64,000 nucleotides of DNA, from assembly GCA_020849615.1 (NCBI GenBank), contig JADLFW010000013.1, positions 1 through 64,000 of the forward strand. The letters run 5' to 3'. Below the pieces are notes generated by a model. That model searched no databases, had not been told where the DNA came from, and worked only from the letters and a program-made list of their open reading frames with translations. Below are positions 9,678 through 18,453 of this stretch, piece by piece. The DNA is from Phycisphaerales bacterium (GTDB lineage: Bacteria; Planctomycetota; Phycisphaerae; Phycisphaerales; UBA1924). Both the position numbers and the translations under genes were made by a program. Numbering within the stretch: position 1 is the first letter of the stretch; the number at the start of each line of letters is the position of its first letter.

Positions 9678-10538
9678 ATGAACGCCATCCCCGGAGCTCC
9701 AGTCCAGCCCATTTCAGCCCGGCCGAGCGGCGGGGCGCCCGCGGGTTACCGAACCCTGGCGTGGCTCATCGCCGCCATCGCCGCCATCGCCATGGGCTTG
9801 AGCGCCTGGGCCGTCGCGGGCCGCGTCGCCAACTACCACCGTCAGCGCCCCCGCGAGACCTACGCCTTCCAGGCCCTCAATCTCCGCCAGTTCGACTACG
9901 CGGGTCGGCCCGTCACCCTCACCGACTCGATCGACCCCGCCTCCGGCGAGTCGTGGCTCAACGTCGATTACGCCGGCGAGAAGCTCCGCCTCCGGGCCAC
10001 CATCCCCGGCGATCCCCGCCTGCCGGGCCTCGTCGCCCACAACGACTGGCTCCGCGTCCTGCGCTTCACCTCCGCCACGGGCCTGGGCGTCGATGAACTC
10101 CGCCGCCGCATGGAGAGCGGCGAACTCCGCGACCGTCTCGTCCTGGTCACCCGCACCCCCGAGCCCGGCTCCGACCCGCACTCCCGCGGCGAGGTCAACC
10201 GCAAGGCCTGGGTGTTCGACTTCTATGAACTCCGGGCCGAGGGCGGTTTCGACCACCAGCGCCTCGCGTTCCCCACCCGGAAGCGCCCATCGCTCGCCCA
10301 GCTCATGAAGGGCGAAACGCCCGCGCCCGACCACGGCGTGCTGCAGCAGAACACCTGGCAGTTCCAGGCCGCCCAGATGGTCATGCCCCCCGCGCGCGGG
10401 CCGACGACCAACTTCACCGAGGATGCCATCCACGCCGTCGGCTGGACCATGGCCGCCTTCACGGTCTCGACCCTGATCTGCATCACGGCCGTGCTGATCG
10501 CCGTCGCCCCGGCCCGGCGCCGCGCCGCGTCGGTGTGA
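9678..10538 (+). CDS. Two-span membrane protein of unknown function, end of the act-cox operon
   Basis: A 286-residue protein with one membrane segment near the N-terminus (about residues 30-50), an extracytoplasmic domain of about 190 residues, and a second segment near the C-terminus (about 252-275) followed by PARRRAA. That topology (two spans around an exported domain) resembles SURF1, the haem a-insertion factor, but I see no clear SURF1 motif, so this is only a possibility. It starts 33 bases after coxD and is the last plus-strand gene of the operon. Its stop lies six bases from the stop of the convergent gene, leaving no room for a terminator. Confidence 0.78.
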   Translation: MNAIPGAPVQPISARPSGGAPAGYRTLAWLIAAIAAIAMGLSAWAVAGRVANYHRQRPRETYAFQALNLRQFDYAGRPVTLTDSIDPASGESWLNVDYAGEKLRLRATIPGDPRLPGLVAHNDWLRVLRFTSATGLGVDELRRRMESGELRDRLVLVTRTPEPGSDPHSRGEVNRKAWVFDFYELRAEGGFDHQRLAFPTRKRPSLAQLMKGETPAPDHGVLQQNTWQFQAAQMVMPPARGPTTNFTEDAIHAVGWTMAAFTVSTLICITAVLIAVAPARRRAASV

Positions 10539-10544
10539 GGCGGC

Positions 10545-11963
10545 TCAACACCCGGCCTCGTACCGGTTCAGGAACTCCAGGTAGTCGGCGAATTCGACCA
10601 GGCCGTCGCCGGCGTAGTCCACGCGGAGATCCCGCACTTCGTACGCGTTCAGGAACTCCAGGTAATCGGAGAAGTCGACCAGCCCATCCTCCGTCAGGTC
10701 GGCCGGGCAGAACCCCCACAACGCCAGGTAAGGCGAGGCCCGTCCGTCGGCGAGCTCGAAGTCCCCGCCTGCAACCAGCCAAGGCGGGCGCGGGCCCGGC
10801 CCGTCGGGGTCATACGTCGTCAGCGTGCGGACGAGCGTGTACGGGCCGTCCGAGGTCAGCCCGCCGCCCAGCGGCGACCAGGATCCGCCATCCCACACCG
10901 CGATGTTGTTCACGGGCACCCCACCCGCGCGGTCGAAGTAGCCGCCCACGATCAGCAGCGGGTGTTGCGGCCCGTCGTCGTCGGGGTCGAAGGACGTGAG
11001 GGCAAGCGCCAGCCCCGCGCCGCTGGGCCCCTCGGTCAGCCCGTCGCCGAGCGCCGACCAGCCCACGCCATCCCAGATGGCGATGGAGTTGGCGGGCACA
11101 TCGCCCGGCGCGCGGTTGAAGGCGCCGGCGGCGACCAGCACCGGGCTGGCCGGGCCATCCCCGTCGCGGTCCCATGTCGTCATCGCGTCCACCTCGGCGC
11201 CAGGCTCGAGCGGGCCATCGCCGGTGAACACCCCGCCGCCCCACAGTTGCCACCATTCCGAGAACGGGCCCGCCCAGCGCTCGATCAGCCCCGATACTCC
11301 GAAGGGCCAGCTCGATCCTCCCGCAAGAAGGATGGGGCTCGCGGGCCCATCGCCGTCGGAATCGAACGAGATCATCTCCGGAAAGCCGAACACCGGGCCG
11401 AGGAAGTGCCAGGTGATCTGATCCCAGGCGTAGATCGGGTCCGCGCTCGTTCCCGCCATCAGCAGCGGCGGCTGCGGGCCATCGCCGTCCGGATCGAACG
11501 TCGTCACATCGGTGACATCGCCGACACCCGTCCAGCCCAGCGGGCTCCAGGCCACACCATCCCACGCGGCGATCCTCGCCGTGCCGGGCTGACCTCCCGC
11601 CGAGGAGAAATCGCCGCCCGCGACCAGGCCCACCGGGGGGTAGATGGTGAGCGAGCACCTCCAGCCCGCCCCGCCCGACATGCCTCCGCCCAGGGAGGAC
11701 CAGCCCCGTCCATCCCACGAGGCGATCCCGCCGACGGGGATTCCCCCCGCCTGATCGAACCCGCCGCCGACATACAGCGCGGGCCGCGCGGGGCCGTCGC
11801 CATCCTGGTCCCACGCGATGGCGGTGAGCACGGTGCCATCCGTGCCGAACCCGCCGGTGGCGGGCAACCAGTAGCGCCCGCCGATGCCCTGCCCGAGCGC
11901 GGTCGCCGAGGCCGCGAGCAGCATCATCGTCACCGTCGAGAGTTGAGTGCGTTCTGTCATCAT
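10545..11963 (-). CDS. Secreted repeat protein with GC-type dockerin tail
   Basis: A 472-residue exported protein. After a signal peptide (about residues 1-26) come about seven repeats, each joining an acidic turn of type DxDGDGPxxPxLxxGG to a WDGxxWxxLG strand, which suggests a beta-propeller with calcium-binding loops. The last 55 residues form two dockerin-like units, each with DYLEFLNxYE, opened by a cysteine and closed by a terminal GC; this matches the GC-type dockerin seen in Phycisphaerae surface proteins. The start at 11963 is set by a perfect AGGAGGTGA seven bases upstream. The tail probably mediates surface attachment; the binding partner is unknown. The same tail occurs at 16658-18322. 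Confidence 0.82.
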   Translation of the reverse strand: MMTERTQLSTVTMMLLAASATALGQGIGGRYWLPATGGFGTDGTVLTAIAWDQDGDGPARPALYVGGGFDQAGGIPVGGIASWDGRGWSSLGGGMSGGAGWRCSLTIYPPVGLVAGGDFSSAGGQPGTARIAAWDGVAWSPLGWTGVGDVTDVTTFDPDGDGPQPPLLMAGTSADPIYAWDQITWHFLGPVFGFPEMISFDSDGDGPASPILLAGGSSWPFGVSGLIERWAGPFSEWWQLWGGGVFTGDGPLEPGAEVDAMTTWDRDGDGPASPVLVAAGAFNRAPGDVPANSIAIWDGVGWSALGDGLTEGPSGAGLALALTSFDPDDDGPQHPLLIVGGYFDRAGGVPVNNIAVWDGGSWSPLGGGLTSDGPYTLVRTLTTYDPDGPGPRPPWLVAGGDFELADGRASPYLALWGFCPADLTEDGLVDFSDYLEFLNAYEVRDLRVDYAGDGLVEFADYLEFLNRYEAGC

Positions 11964-12154
11964 GATGTCACCTCCTGCCGGGCCGCGGGCCCATCGCGTG
12001 ATTCGCGCTGCGCGGGCCCGGCCCGCACGGTTCACAGCGTCAATCGAATCGCGCCCGCACGGCATTTGCGCTTGACAACGGGGCCGCGGGGTGCGAACGG
12101 GGTGAGTTGCCCCGGCGACGATGGAACCTCGACGTGACGGGCCGGGCGGCGCGC

Positions 12155-12185
12155 AGACGAAAGCGGCCGGGTATGGCCCGGCCGC
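12155..12185 (-). terminator. Rho-independent terminator of the 12214-13461 gene
   Basis: Perfect 9-bp GC stem (12163-12171 with 12177-12185, loop of 5) followed on the minus strand by TTTCGTCT. It lies just downstream of the PEP-CTERM-like gene and separates it from the next minus-strand gene. Confidence 0.7.
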
Positions 12186-12213
12186 CAAGGAAATCGGACG
12201 CCAGTTCGGACTT

Positions 12214-13461
12214 TCAAGCGCGTCGACGCCGAACCGCGACCAGGCCGGCCATCGTCAGGAGTGTGAGGGTGCTTGGAGTGGGAGTAACAGTGTTCCAATC
12301 CTCCGCATAGCCCGGAGACGATTCTGCGCTCAACACCGCGAGCACATCGCCCATTGAACCGGGCAGAGATGAGACGTCGTAAATGAACTCGAAGTTGTGC
12401 GGGACCGCCGCCATCGGAAGCCGCGCGGATACGACCCCACCGCCAGAAGTGACGTCCCAGGGTAGACCAGCGAAAAGGCCGTATGCCGAGAATACGCCGT
12501 TCGCAATGAAGCACGATGCATCAAGGGGATTCAGCACCCACTCGCTGGGAGTCGCTATGGAGATCGCTGCGGAGCCGCCAACCCCCGCCGTGATTACGAT
12601 GTCGTCGAGAGGATCCCATTCGATACTCGCATGGCCGCTCACGCTGAAGGTATCCTCGTAAATCGTGCTGGAGCCAAGCAAAAGCGGCTCGGCGAAGGCT
12701 GTGTCGTAGAAGCTGAGGGCCACGGGATCTCCATCCGTTGCAGATCCACCTCCGCTTCCGTCCGCTTGCGCAACGCCCCATAGCTCCACTGGTGATGTGA
12801 CACTAAACTTGCCCTGTCTGGGCTGAGCGATCCACGCCGGAGCGGTGATCGTCCCCTTGAAGTCTGCTCGAACGCCAGATGCTGCATTCGCAACGTCTGT
12901 TTCCCCGTCAGGGTCCTCTGGTTGCAGCGCATTCGCCTTCGCGATTCCTTCGACATGCATGCGCATCGTCGCTACGGCACCTGCCCGCATGGCCAAGAAC
13001 GACGCAGATGCATCGGCACTCGCGTGTCGGGAAGCCTGTTTCGCAGGATTCCACGGCGGTACTGGCGGAGCAAGTTGTCCGCCGAGATTGCCTTGGTCAA
13101 AGAACTCTGGAGGGGTCCAGTGGTAGGTCTTACGCAACGGCGTCCCCCCCCACTTGTCGCCGTTGTTGCTTATTTGGTAAACCAACTTATGCGGAAAGGC
13201 CTTAAGTTCTCCGTGGTCTCCGACCGGGACAACTTGGTCGAAATGTTGGTCGTCCGCAAATGCATGGGTCAGATGCTCGACCGAACCAGACGTTGGTCCG
13301 TGCTCGATGAAGCCGCCTTGGCGACCAATGTCCCATGTGACCGTCTTGTCTCTCTTGTACACCCTTTGGGCGGTCGCGACAGTGACCGGTCCCACCGCCA
13401 ACCCCGCACCAATCAGCATCCCCGCGATCAGTCGCGCTCCACGCCTGCTGTTCCTGTTCAT
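12214..13461 (-). CDS. Exported protein with PEP-CTERM-like sorting tail
   Basis: A 415-residue secreted protein with a signal peptide (about residues 1-32, ending VATAQ) and a long body without a recognised domain. The C-terminus is Pro-Thr-Pro, a short hydrophobic stretch (LTLLTMAGLVAV) and RRRR, the tripartite form of PEP-CTERM exosortase targets. The start at 13461 follows AGGAGG by five bases; a duplicated ATGAACAGG just upstream offers a second possible start at 13482. Base composition is visibly less GC-rich than the neighbours, which hints at horizontal acquisition or at relaxed selection. No function can be assigned. Confidence 0.78.
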   Translation of the reverse strand: MNRNSRRGARLIAGMLIGAGLAVGPVTVATAQRVYKRDKTVTWDIGRQGGFIEHGPTSGSVEHLTHAFADDQHFDQVVPVGDHGELKAFPHKLVYQISNNGDKWGGTPLRKTYHWTPPEFFDQGNLGGQLAPPVPPWNPAKQASRHASADASASFLAMRAGAVATMRMHVEGIAKANALQPEDPDGETDVANAASGVRADFKGTITAPAWIAQPRQGKFSVTSPVELWGVAQADGSGGGSATDGDPVALSFYDTAFAEPLLLGSSTIYEDTFSVSGHASIEWDPLDDIVITAGVGGSAAISIATPSEWVLNPLDASCFIANGVFSAYGLFAGLPWDVTSGGGVVSARLPMAAVPHNFEFIYDVSSLPGSMGDVLAVLSAESSPGYAEDWNTVTPTPSTLTLLTMAGLVAVRRRRA

Positions 13462-13878
13462 GACATCCTCCTGCCTGTTCATCACGCCCCCAACCGGCGC
13501 GTGCGGGCCGTCAACCCCACGGGCCGCGGCCATCACTCGCCTTCCAATGCCATGCCCTCCTCTGTAAGAGGCCCCGTCCGGTTCGTGCGCCTTCATTCAT
13601 GATCACGCTACCTCCGGCCCGGCCGTTGTCTATTCACCGCCATACTCTCCAGCGTCAAACACTGCGGCATCCCACGAACATCTCGTTGACATCGCGCCGC
13701 GCCGCGTTCATCAGGGCCGATTCCCCCGGCGATCCAGCCATCCCCGGCCTCCGCGTTCGGGCCGCGATCCCTGTGGCGTTCGCGCGCAGCGCGGGCCACC
13801 ATGGTGGCAACAGGGCTGCGCTGCCGGCCGCGGGCCGGCGCGGGCCGGGCGCACGCCGATCATCAGGAGGAGATTCAC
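13462..13878. other. 417-bp gene-free region between divergent exported-protein genes
   Basis: Holds the upstream regions of the minus-strand gene at 12214-13461 and the plus-strand gene at 13879-14502, so promoters for both must lie here. I see the duplicated ATGAACAGG/AGGAGG block at 13455-13485 and no convincing -35/-10 pair, RNA gene or repeat. Confidence 0.5.
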
Positions 13879-14502
13879 ATGAAGACCATGCTCGCTGTGG
13901 TGGCAGCGTGCGGCTGCGCCGCGATCGCCCGCGCCGACATCGTCGTCGAGACGTACGGCACCGCGCCGCGGCCCGGACGGGTGTTCGGTGTCCCGACCGA
14001 TCCCACGCCCTACAACCCCGCGCTGTTCACGGATGTGACCAGCACGCCCGCGTTCGGCGGCAGCATTCTCTTCAGCGTGCCCGTGAGCGTGCGGCAGGTC
14101 GGCTCCGGCTGGGCCACCTGGAGCGGCGGCTACACCGGCAACGTGTACTACACCAACGGGGCCACCAGCCTGACGTTGACCTACAAGGGCCTCGATCTCG
14201 ACTGGTTCATCGGGGCCCAGGTCTACGCCGAGCCCAACCCCTTCGCCGTCTTCGATATTTCCGCCACGGCCACCGACTCGAGCGGGGCCGGTTCGGTCAC
14301 CCTCACCCAGGCCGTCGATGGCAACGGCGGCGCCTGCGGGTGGGGGTTCTACACACCCGCATCGTTCCTGCGCACCGTCACCATCTCCAGTGATGTGGAC
14401 TTCGCGGTCGGCGACTTGGCCACGGTCTACTTCATCCCCGCGCCGGGCTCGATCGTGCTGCTCGGAGCCGCGGCGATGTCCGGGTCGCGCCGCCGCCGTT
14501 GA
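13879..14502 (+). CDS. Small exported protein with PEP-CTERM-like tail
   Basis: A 207-residue protein with a signal peptide (about residues 1-19, ending AIARA) and a body of about 160 residues rich in Thr, Gly and aromatic residues, probably all beta. The C-terminus is IPAPGSIVLLGAAAMSGS then RRRR: a PxPxS motif, a short hydrophobic helix and a basic end, as in PEP-CTERM substrates. The ATG at 13879 has AGGAGGAG about eight bases upstream. Its function is unknown; the tail implies anchoring or export by an exosortase encoded elsewhere. Only 25 bases separate it from the convergent lipoprotein gene. Confidence 0.8.
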   Translation: MKTMLAVVAACGCAAIARADIVVETYGTAPRPGRVFGVPTDPTPYNPALFTDVTSTPAFGGSILFSVPVSVRQVGSGWATWSGGYTGNVYYTNGATSLTLTYKGLDLDWFIGAQVYAEPNPFAVFDISATATDSSGAGSVTLTQAVDGNGGACGWGFYTPASFLRTVTISSDVDFAVGDLATVYFIPAPGSIVLLGAAAMSGSRRRR

Positions 14503-14527
14503 ATCCCGCCCGCCGCGGGCGCATCAG

Positions 14528-15130
14528 TCAAGGCGCCCCGGGCAGCAGGCTGCGGAACCGCGCCTCCATCCGCCGGGCCAGCTTCTCATCGTTCTTCGCG
14601 GTGAACGCCCCGGTGAACTCGCTCGGGCCCAGCAGGTCCTTGAACCCCGGCGAGGCCGCCACCAGCCGCACGGTCGCGCGACGCACCGTGCCGCTGAAGG
14701 TCCGCTCGCCCGGCGTGTCGGGCGGGTTCAGGAACCCTCCACCGGCGTACACCCCGACCTCGCCCCCCGCGATCACGATGTGCCGGATGGTCACCGAGCA
14801 CGCCGTCTGGTCGATCGGCGTCGAGCCCGGCTCGGGGTCGATGAACATCCGCAGCTGCGTCATGTTGCCCGCGACGCCCGACAGGTCCGCCCCCGCATCC
14901 AGGGCCGATTCGGGCAGGTCGGTCATGTAGATCTCGGCCGAGTTGGCATCCGATGAGCGATAAGCCTGGAGCGTGATGCTGGCGTTGAGCCGAGACCCCT
15001 GCTCGATCGACTGGATCTCCACCGACCGCCCGCCGCCCCCGCTCCAGCAGCCCGATAGCGCGACCGACCCGAAAGTCACCGCGATCAGCACCCGACAAAA
15101 CCCGTGAACATGACCGTTCATACCCTGCAT
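14528..15130 (-). CDS. Putative lipoprotein of unknown function
   Basis: A 200-residue protein with a lipoprotein signal: a hydrophobic stretch followed by VALSGC, with the lipidated cysteine at residue 28. A Gly-rich linker (WSGGGG) follows, then a mixed alpha/beta body with no recognised domain. The start is uncertain: 15130 or 15121 would both leave an intact signal peptide, and no clear ribosome-binding site decides. It is transcribed alone and convergently with the gene at 13879-14502. Confidence 0.65.
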   Translation of the reverse strand: MQGMNGHVHGFCRVLIAVTFGSVALSGCWSGGGGRSVEIQSIEQGSRLNASITLQAYRSSDANSAEIYMTDLPESALDAGADLSGVAGNMTQLRMFIDPEPGSTPIDQTACSVTIRHIVIAGGEVGVYAGGGFLNPPDTPGERTFSGTVRRATVRLVAASPGFKDLLGPSEFTGAFTAKNDEKLARRMEARFRSLLPGAP

Positions 15131-15279
15131 GGCCGGACGATACCCGCTTCCCGGCCCGCCCGCAGGGGTGCGGCCCGTCCGGGTACCCGCCGCCCGGTGC
15201 TTTCCCCGCAACTCCGGCCCGGTGGGGCTGTAGAATGTGATGCAGCGGGGGTTGCAGGCGAGCCCCCAGGAGTGGCCGC

Positions 15280-16539
15280 TTGAAGCTCACGACCAACAAC
15301 TTTGCTTCGTGGGTGATCCTCGCCGCCGGCTTGGCCATGGCCCCGTGGGCCGCCGCCCAGGGACAGGGCGCAGCCCCGGCCGTCGGTCGCGCCGGGCCGC
15401 CCGCCGCGTACTCACCCCCCAGGATGTCGATGCCCAAGGCCTACGTGCCCGGCGCGCCCATGTCCGCCGTCGGACGCCAGGTCCGCGTGCCGGTCTATGC
15501 GATCCCGCCGCGCACGGGCTCGGGGCTCACCCGCCCGCTCCCGCTGAACTTCGGCGGGGTCCGGGCCGAACTGCCGGGCCCCATCGGCAGGTACACCCCG
15601 CCGCCCAGCACCACGTTCTATCCATATCAACGTCGCTCGCCGGGCCTGCACACCGTCCCGCGCGGACTCGGCGGCGCAGCCGTCGCCGCCTCCGACGGAT
15701 CGGTCGGCGTGCACATCGGCACGGGCGATGCCCACCGCGGCGGTGGCGACTGGTCGCACGGAGACCGCCCCGCACCCGACCCCGGCTTCTACGGTCACAT
15801 CGGCACCTCCGGCGCGACGCTCGGTTACCGCGCGACGGGTGATGGTTTCAGCTTCCGCGCCCATCTCGGCGATCCCTGGCTCGACCGCGGCCGCCAGTGC
15901 CTGTGGAAGCAGTGGGGCACCTGCTCGCCGTACTCATGGAACTGGGGCTGGGGCTGGGGCTGGTCGAGGTACAACAACTACTCCTACGGCTACCCCATCT
16001 ACTCCCCCATCTGGCCCTACCCCGATCCGCTGCTCTCCTCGTACTACTACCCGCCCGCGCCGGCAACCCAGCCCGACCCCGCCGATGCCTCCGCGCCCGC
16101 GCTGACGGTGCTGGAGCAGGCGGACATCCTGCTGGGCTATGAGCAGTTCGACGAAGCCGCCGCGGCGTACCGCGAGCACCTTTCACAGCATCCCGATGAT
16201 GCCGAGGCGCTGCGCATGCTGGCCGTCACGCTGCTGCTCGACCGCCATCCGCGCGAGGCGGGCGAGGCCATGCTCGCCGCGTACCGCATGAACCCATCGC
16301 TGGCCGACAGTCCTGTTGTGCTGCCCGCCGGGCTGGGCCCGTCCGACCTGGCGGTCGCGGCCAACCGCGCGATCGAGCACGCCCAGCGCACCCGCAGCGC
16401 GCCGTCGTGGCTCTCGGCCGCGGTGCTGTCGCACGCCCGCGACAAGGTGCCGGTCGCCCGCAACTTCGCTAAGAGCGCCAAGGCCGCGGGGCTCGACCCC
16501 GAGGTTTACGCCCGGCTGATGTCCTCCTGGTCCACCTGA
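15280..16539 (+). CDS. Secreted protein with aromatic Gly-rich middle and TPR-like C-terminus
   Basis: A 419-residue exported protein. The signal peptide ends at about residue 27 (PWAAAQ). The middle contains a stretch alternating Trp and Gly (WGWGWGW at about residues 224-230) and then a Tyr/Pro-rich segment. The C-terminal 150 residues form helix-turn-helix units of TPR type (YEQFDEAAAAYREHLSQHP). The start is TTG at 15280, preceded by AGGAG seven bases upstream. A role in the envelope is likely from the signal and composition; no enzyme domain is visible. Confidence 0.78.
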   Translation: MKLTTNNFASWVILAAGLAMAPWAAAQGQGAAPAVGRAGPPAAYSPPRMSMPKAYVPGAPMSAVGRQVRVPVYAIPPRTGSGLTRPLPLNFGGVRAELPGPIGRYTPPPSTTFYPYQRRSPGLHTVPRGLGGAAVAASDGSVGVHIGTGDAHRGGGDWSHGDRPAPDPGFYGHIGTSGATLGYRATGDGFSFRAHLGDPWLDRGRQCLWKQWGTCSPYSWNWGWGWGWSRYNNYSYGYPIYSPIWPYPDPLLSSYYYPPAPATQPDPADASAPALTVLEQADILLGYEQFDEAAAAYREHLSQHPDDAEALRMLAVTLLLDRHPREAGEAMLAAYRMNPSLADSPVVLPAGLGPSDLAVAANRAIEHAQRTRSAPSWLSAAVLSHARDKVPVARNFAKSAKAAGLDPEVYARLMSSWST

Positions 16540-16576
16540 GCCGGGCCCGGCCCGTCCTCAATCTGCCTTTGAATCA

Positions 16577-16606
16577 GGCCCGGGGCCCCTCACCCGGGTC
16601 CTTTTC
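16577..16606 (+). terminator. Terminator after the TPR protein gene
   Basis: A GC stem (16577-16584 with 16593-16601, including a G-U pair) followed by CTTTTC. It lies in the 118-bp gap between two convergent genes and is oriented for the plus-strand gene. Confidence 0.55.
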
Positions 16607-16657
16607 ATTCCCCCGGGCAACGCGGGCTGCGCATTCTTCGCTTCGTTGCTTCTCCCC

Positions 16658-18322
16658 TCAGCATCCCGCGTCGTAGAGATTCAGGAACTCGAGGTAGTCT
16701 CCGAAGTCGACGATGCCATCCATGTTGAAATCGACACGCGGGTCCTGGGCGTCGTAAAGGTTCAGGAACTCGAGGTAGTCGCCGAAATCCACGATGCCAT
16801 CGCCGTTGAGGTCAACCAGGCACGGCGGCGCCTTGAGGTAGGCGATGCCGGCGGCGCTCGGCCCGCCCAGCGCGGCGATCTGGTCATCGCTCATCGCCTC
16901 ATCGGCGTACAGGAAGTTGGCGACATAGACCGCTTCGCTGCGGCCGAAGAGGTCGGCGAAGAGACAGACCGTCGAGGCCATCGGCGCCAGCGTCGGGTTG
17001 GGCGCCTGGGCCCAGGGGCTGGGGAACTGTCCCCACGCCGTCCACGTCGCGGGCAAGACGGCGGTGCCCAGCGGGTTGGCCGATCCGACATCGCCGTAGC
17101 GCGGGTCATTCGACTTGGTCGAGGCGTACAGCCAGTCCCCGCCCGTCGTGCCGACGTAGGCGCCGTTGACGAACACCCGCCCCAGCTTCGTGCGGTACCC
17201 ATCGCTCGACAGCGCCAGCCTGAACCACTGGCCCGGCTGGATCTGCGGGACGGTGATGTCCCCCGCCAGCGCCGACTGGTAGCCCATCACCGCCTGCCCG
17301 CCGACATTGCGGATGAACGAGTCGGCATCCCCATCGTTGTTGTGGTTGTCCTGGATCAGCGCAACCGCGTGCGAGGCCGACCACGCCGCCGGCGGGATGT
17401 ACAGGTCCCACACCATCGTCCACTGCCCGTTGCGGTCTTCGGGCCAGAAATCCCGCGAGTTGGGCCACAGCGCCAGGCCGATCCCGCGCGACTTGGCCGG
17501 GTTGGTCGGGTCACTCAGGTTCCGGGCCGGGCTCGTCCGGTAGACGATGTCCTCCGCGCCGCCCGGGCCCGGGATGCCGAAGCTCGTCGTCGTGCCGAAC
17601 GCCGACTGCGCCTGCGTGATGTTCTGCGGCGTCGCCGGCGTGGGGTAGCCCGTCAGTTCGCCGGGCCCGCCCAGGATCGGTCCCAGGCGCGAGTCATCCA
17701 GGTACCGGATCTTCGCCGGGCCCGACGCAGGCGCCAGCCCGCTCTCCTTCACGCTCAGGAGGTCGCCATCGAAGTGCCACTCGCTCCGCACGGGCGCGGG
17801 CGGCGTCCACGTCGTGTAGGTCGCCCCGCCGCTCACCACGCTTAGCCCAAGGCCGAAGGGCTTCTGGATGTTGCGGATGCTCGCCTCGCCCTTGTGGTCG
17901 GCCCGGATGTTCTGCACGAACGTCAGGTTGAGGTCGAACCCCGAGAATGTGCCCGCGACGGTTTCGTAGTCGAGCTGAACCGGGTGCGTGGCGGGGGGGT
18001 GCCGCATCGCGCCCTTGAGGATGCGCTGCTGCCCCGGCACAAACGTGTTGAGCACATCACCCAGGGGTGTCGGGTCGGGGATCACGATGGTTCCCAGGAA
18101 CCCCGTCCCTTCGACGATCGGCGCGAACTCGAAGAGGTACCCCGGCGCGGCCGAGATCATCCCGGCGCTGGTCCTGACGACATCGGGCGGGGAGGTCTGC
18201 AGCGAGGAGATGCTCACCCCGGCGAAATCGACGAACACCGAGGTCTGCCCCAGCGCGGGCGGGCCCGTCAGCCCGGCCATCGCCACCGTCCCCGCCATCA
18301 CGCACCAACGCCCCGTCTTCAT
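16658..18322 (-). CDS. Secreted protein with GC-type dockerin tail (lectin-like body)
   Basis: A 554-residue protein with a signal peptide (about residues 1-25, ending ALGQ). The body is long, beta-rich and aromatic ([20 protein letters not shown] at about residues 367-386), the pattern of concanavalin-like/LamG jelly-roll folds, but I cannot name a family. It ends in two near-identical dockerin-like units ([18 protein letters not shown] twice) bracketed by CLVDLN and a terminal GC. The ATG at 18322 follows AGGAG by about six bases. The tail is the closest match in this window to the one at 10545-11963, which suggests both proteins attach through the same system. Confidence 0.83.
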   Translation of the reverse strand: MKTGRWCVMAGTVAMAGLTGPPALGQTSVFVDFAGVSISSLQTSPPDVVRTSAGMISAAPGYLFEFAPIVEGTGFLGTIVIPDPTPLGDVLNTFVPGQQRILKGAMRHPPATHPVQLDYETVAGTFSGFDLNLTFVQNIRADHKGEASIRNIQKPFGLGLSVVSGGATYTTWTPPAPVRSEWHFDGDLLSVKESGLAPASGPAKIRYLDDSRLGPILGGPGELTGYPTPATPQNITQAQSAFGTTTSFGIPGPGGAEDIVYRTSPARNLSDPTNPAKSRGIGLALWPNSRDFWPEDRNGQWTMVWDLYIPPAAWSASHAVALIQDNHNNDGDADSFIRNVGGQAVMGYQSALAGDITVPQIQPGQWFRLALSSDGYRTKLGRVFVNGAYVGTTGGDWLYASTKSNDPRYGDVGSANPLGTAVLPATWTAWGQFPSPWAQAPNPTLAPMASTVCLFADLFGRSEAVYVANFLYADEAMSDDQIAALGGPSAAGIAYLKAPPCLVDLNGDGIVDFGDYLEFLNLYDAQDPRVDFNMDGIVDFGDYLEFLNLYDAGC

Positions 18323-18453
18323 GTCTCGCTCCTGGAAGCGCAGTTCGCCCAGACTCTCACCGCGCAGGGTTCACTCTCCGCTCATCCGCGCCCCGACAGC
18401 CTACCCCGCCGGGCCCGGCTCTCCAAACCGTCCGGGCGTGTAAACTGGCCGTC

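Noticed and set aside
12000..12200. A plus-strand open frame and possible small RNA between two minus-strand genes
   Set aside because: The only structure is the terminator of the upstream gene; the rest has no signal.
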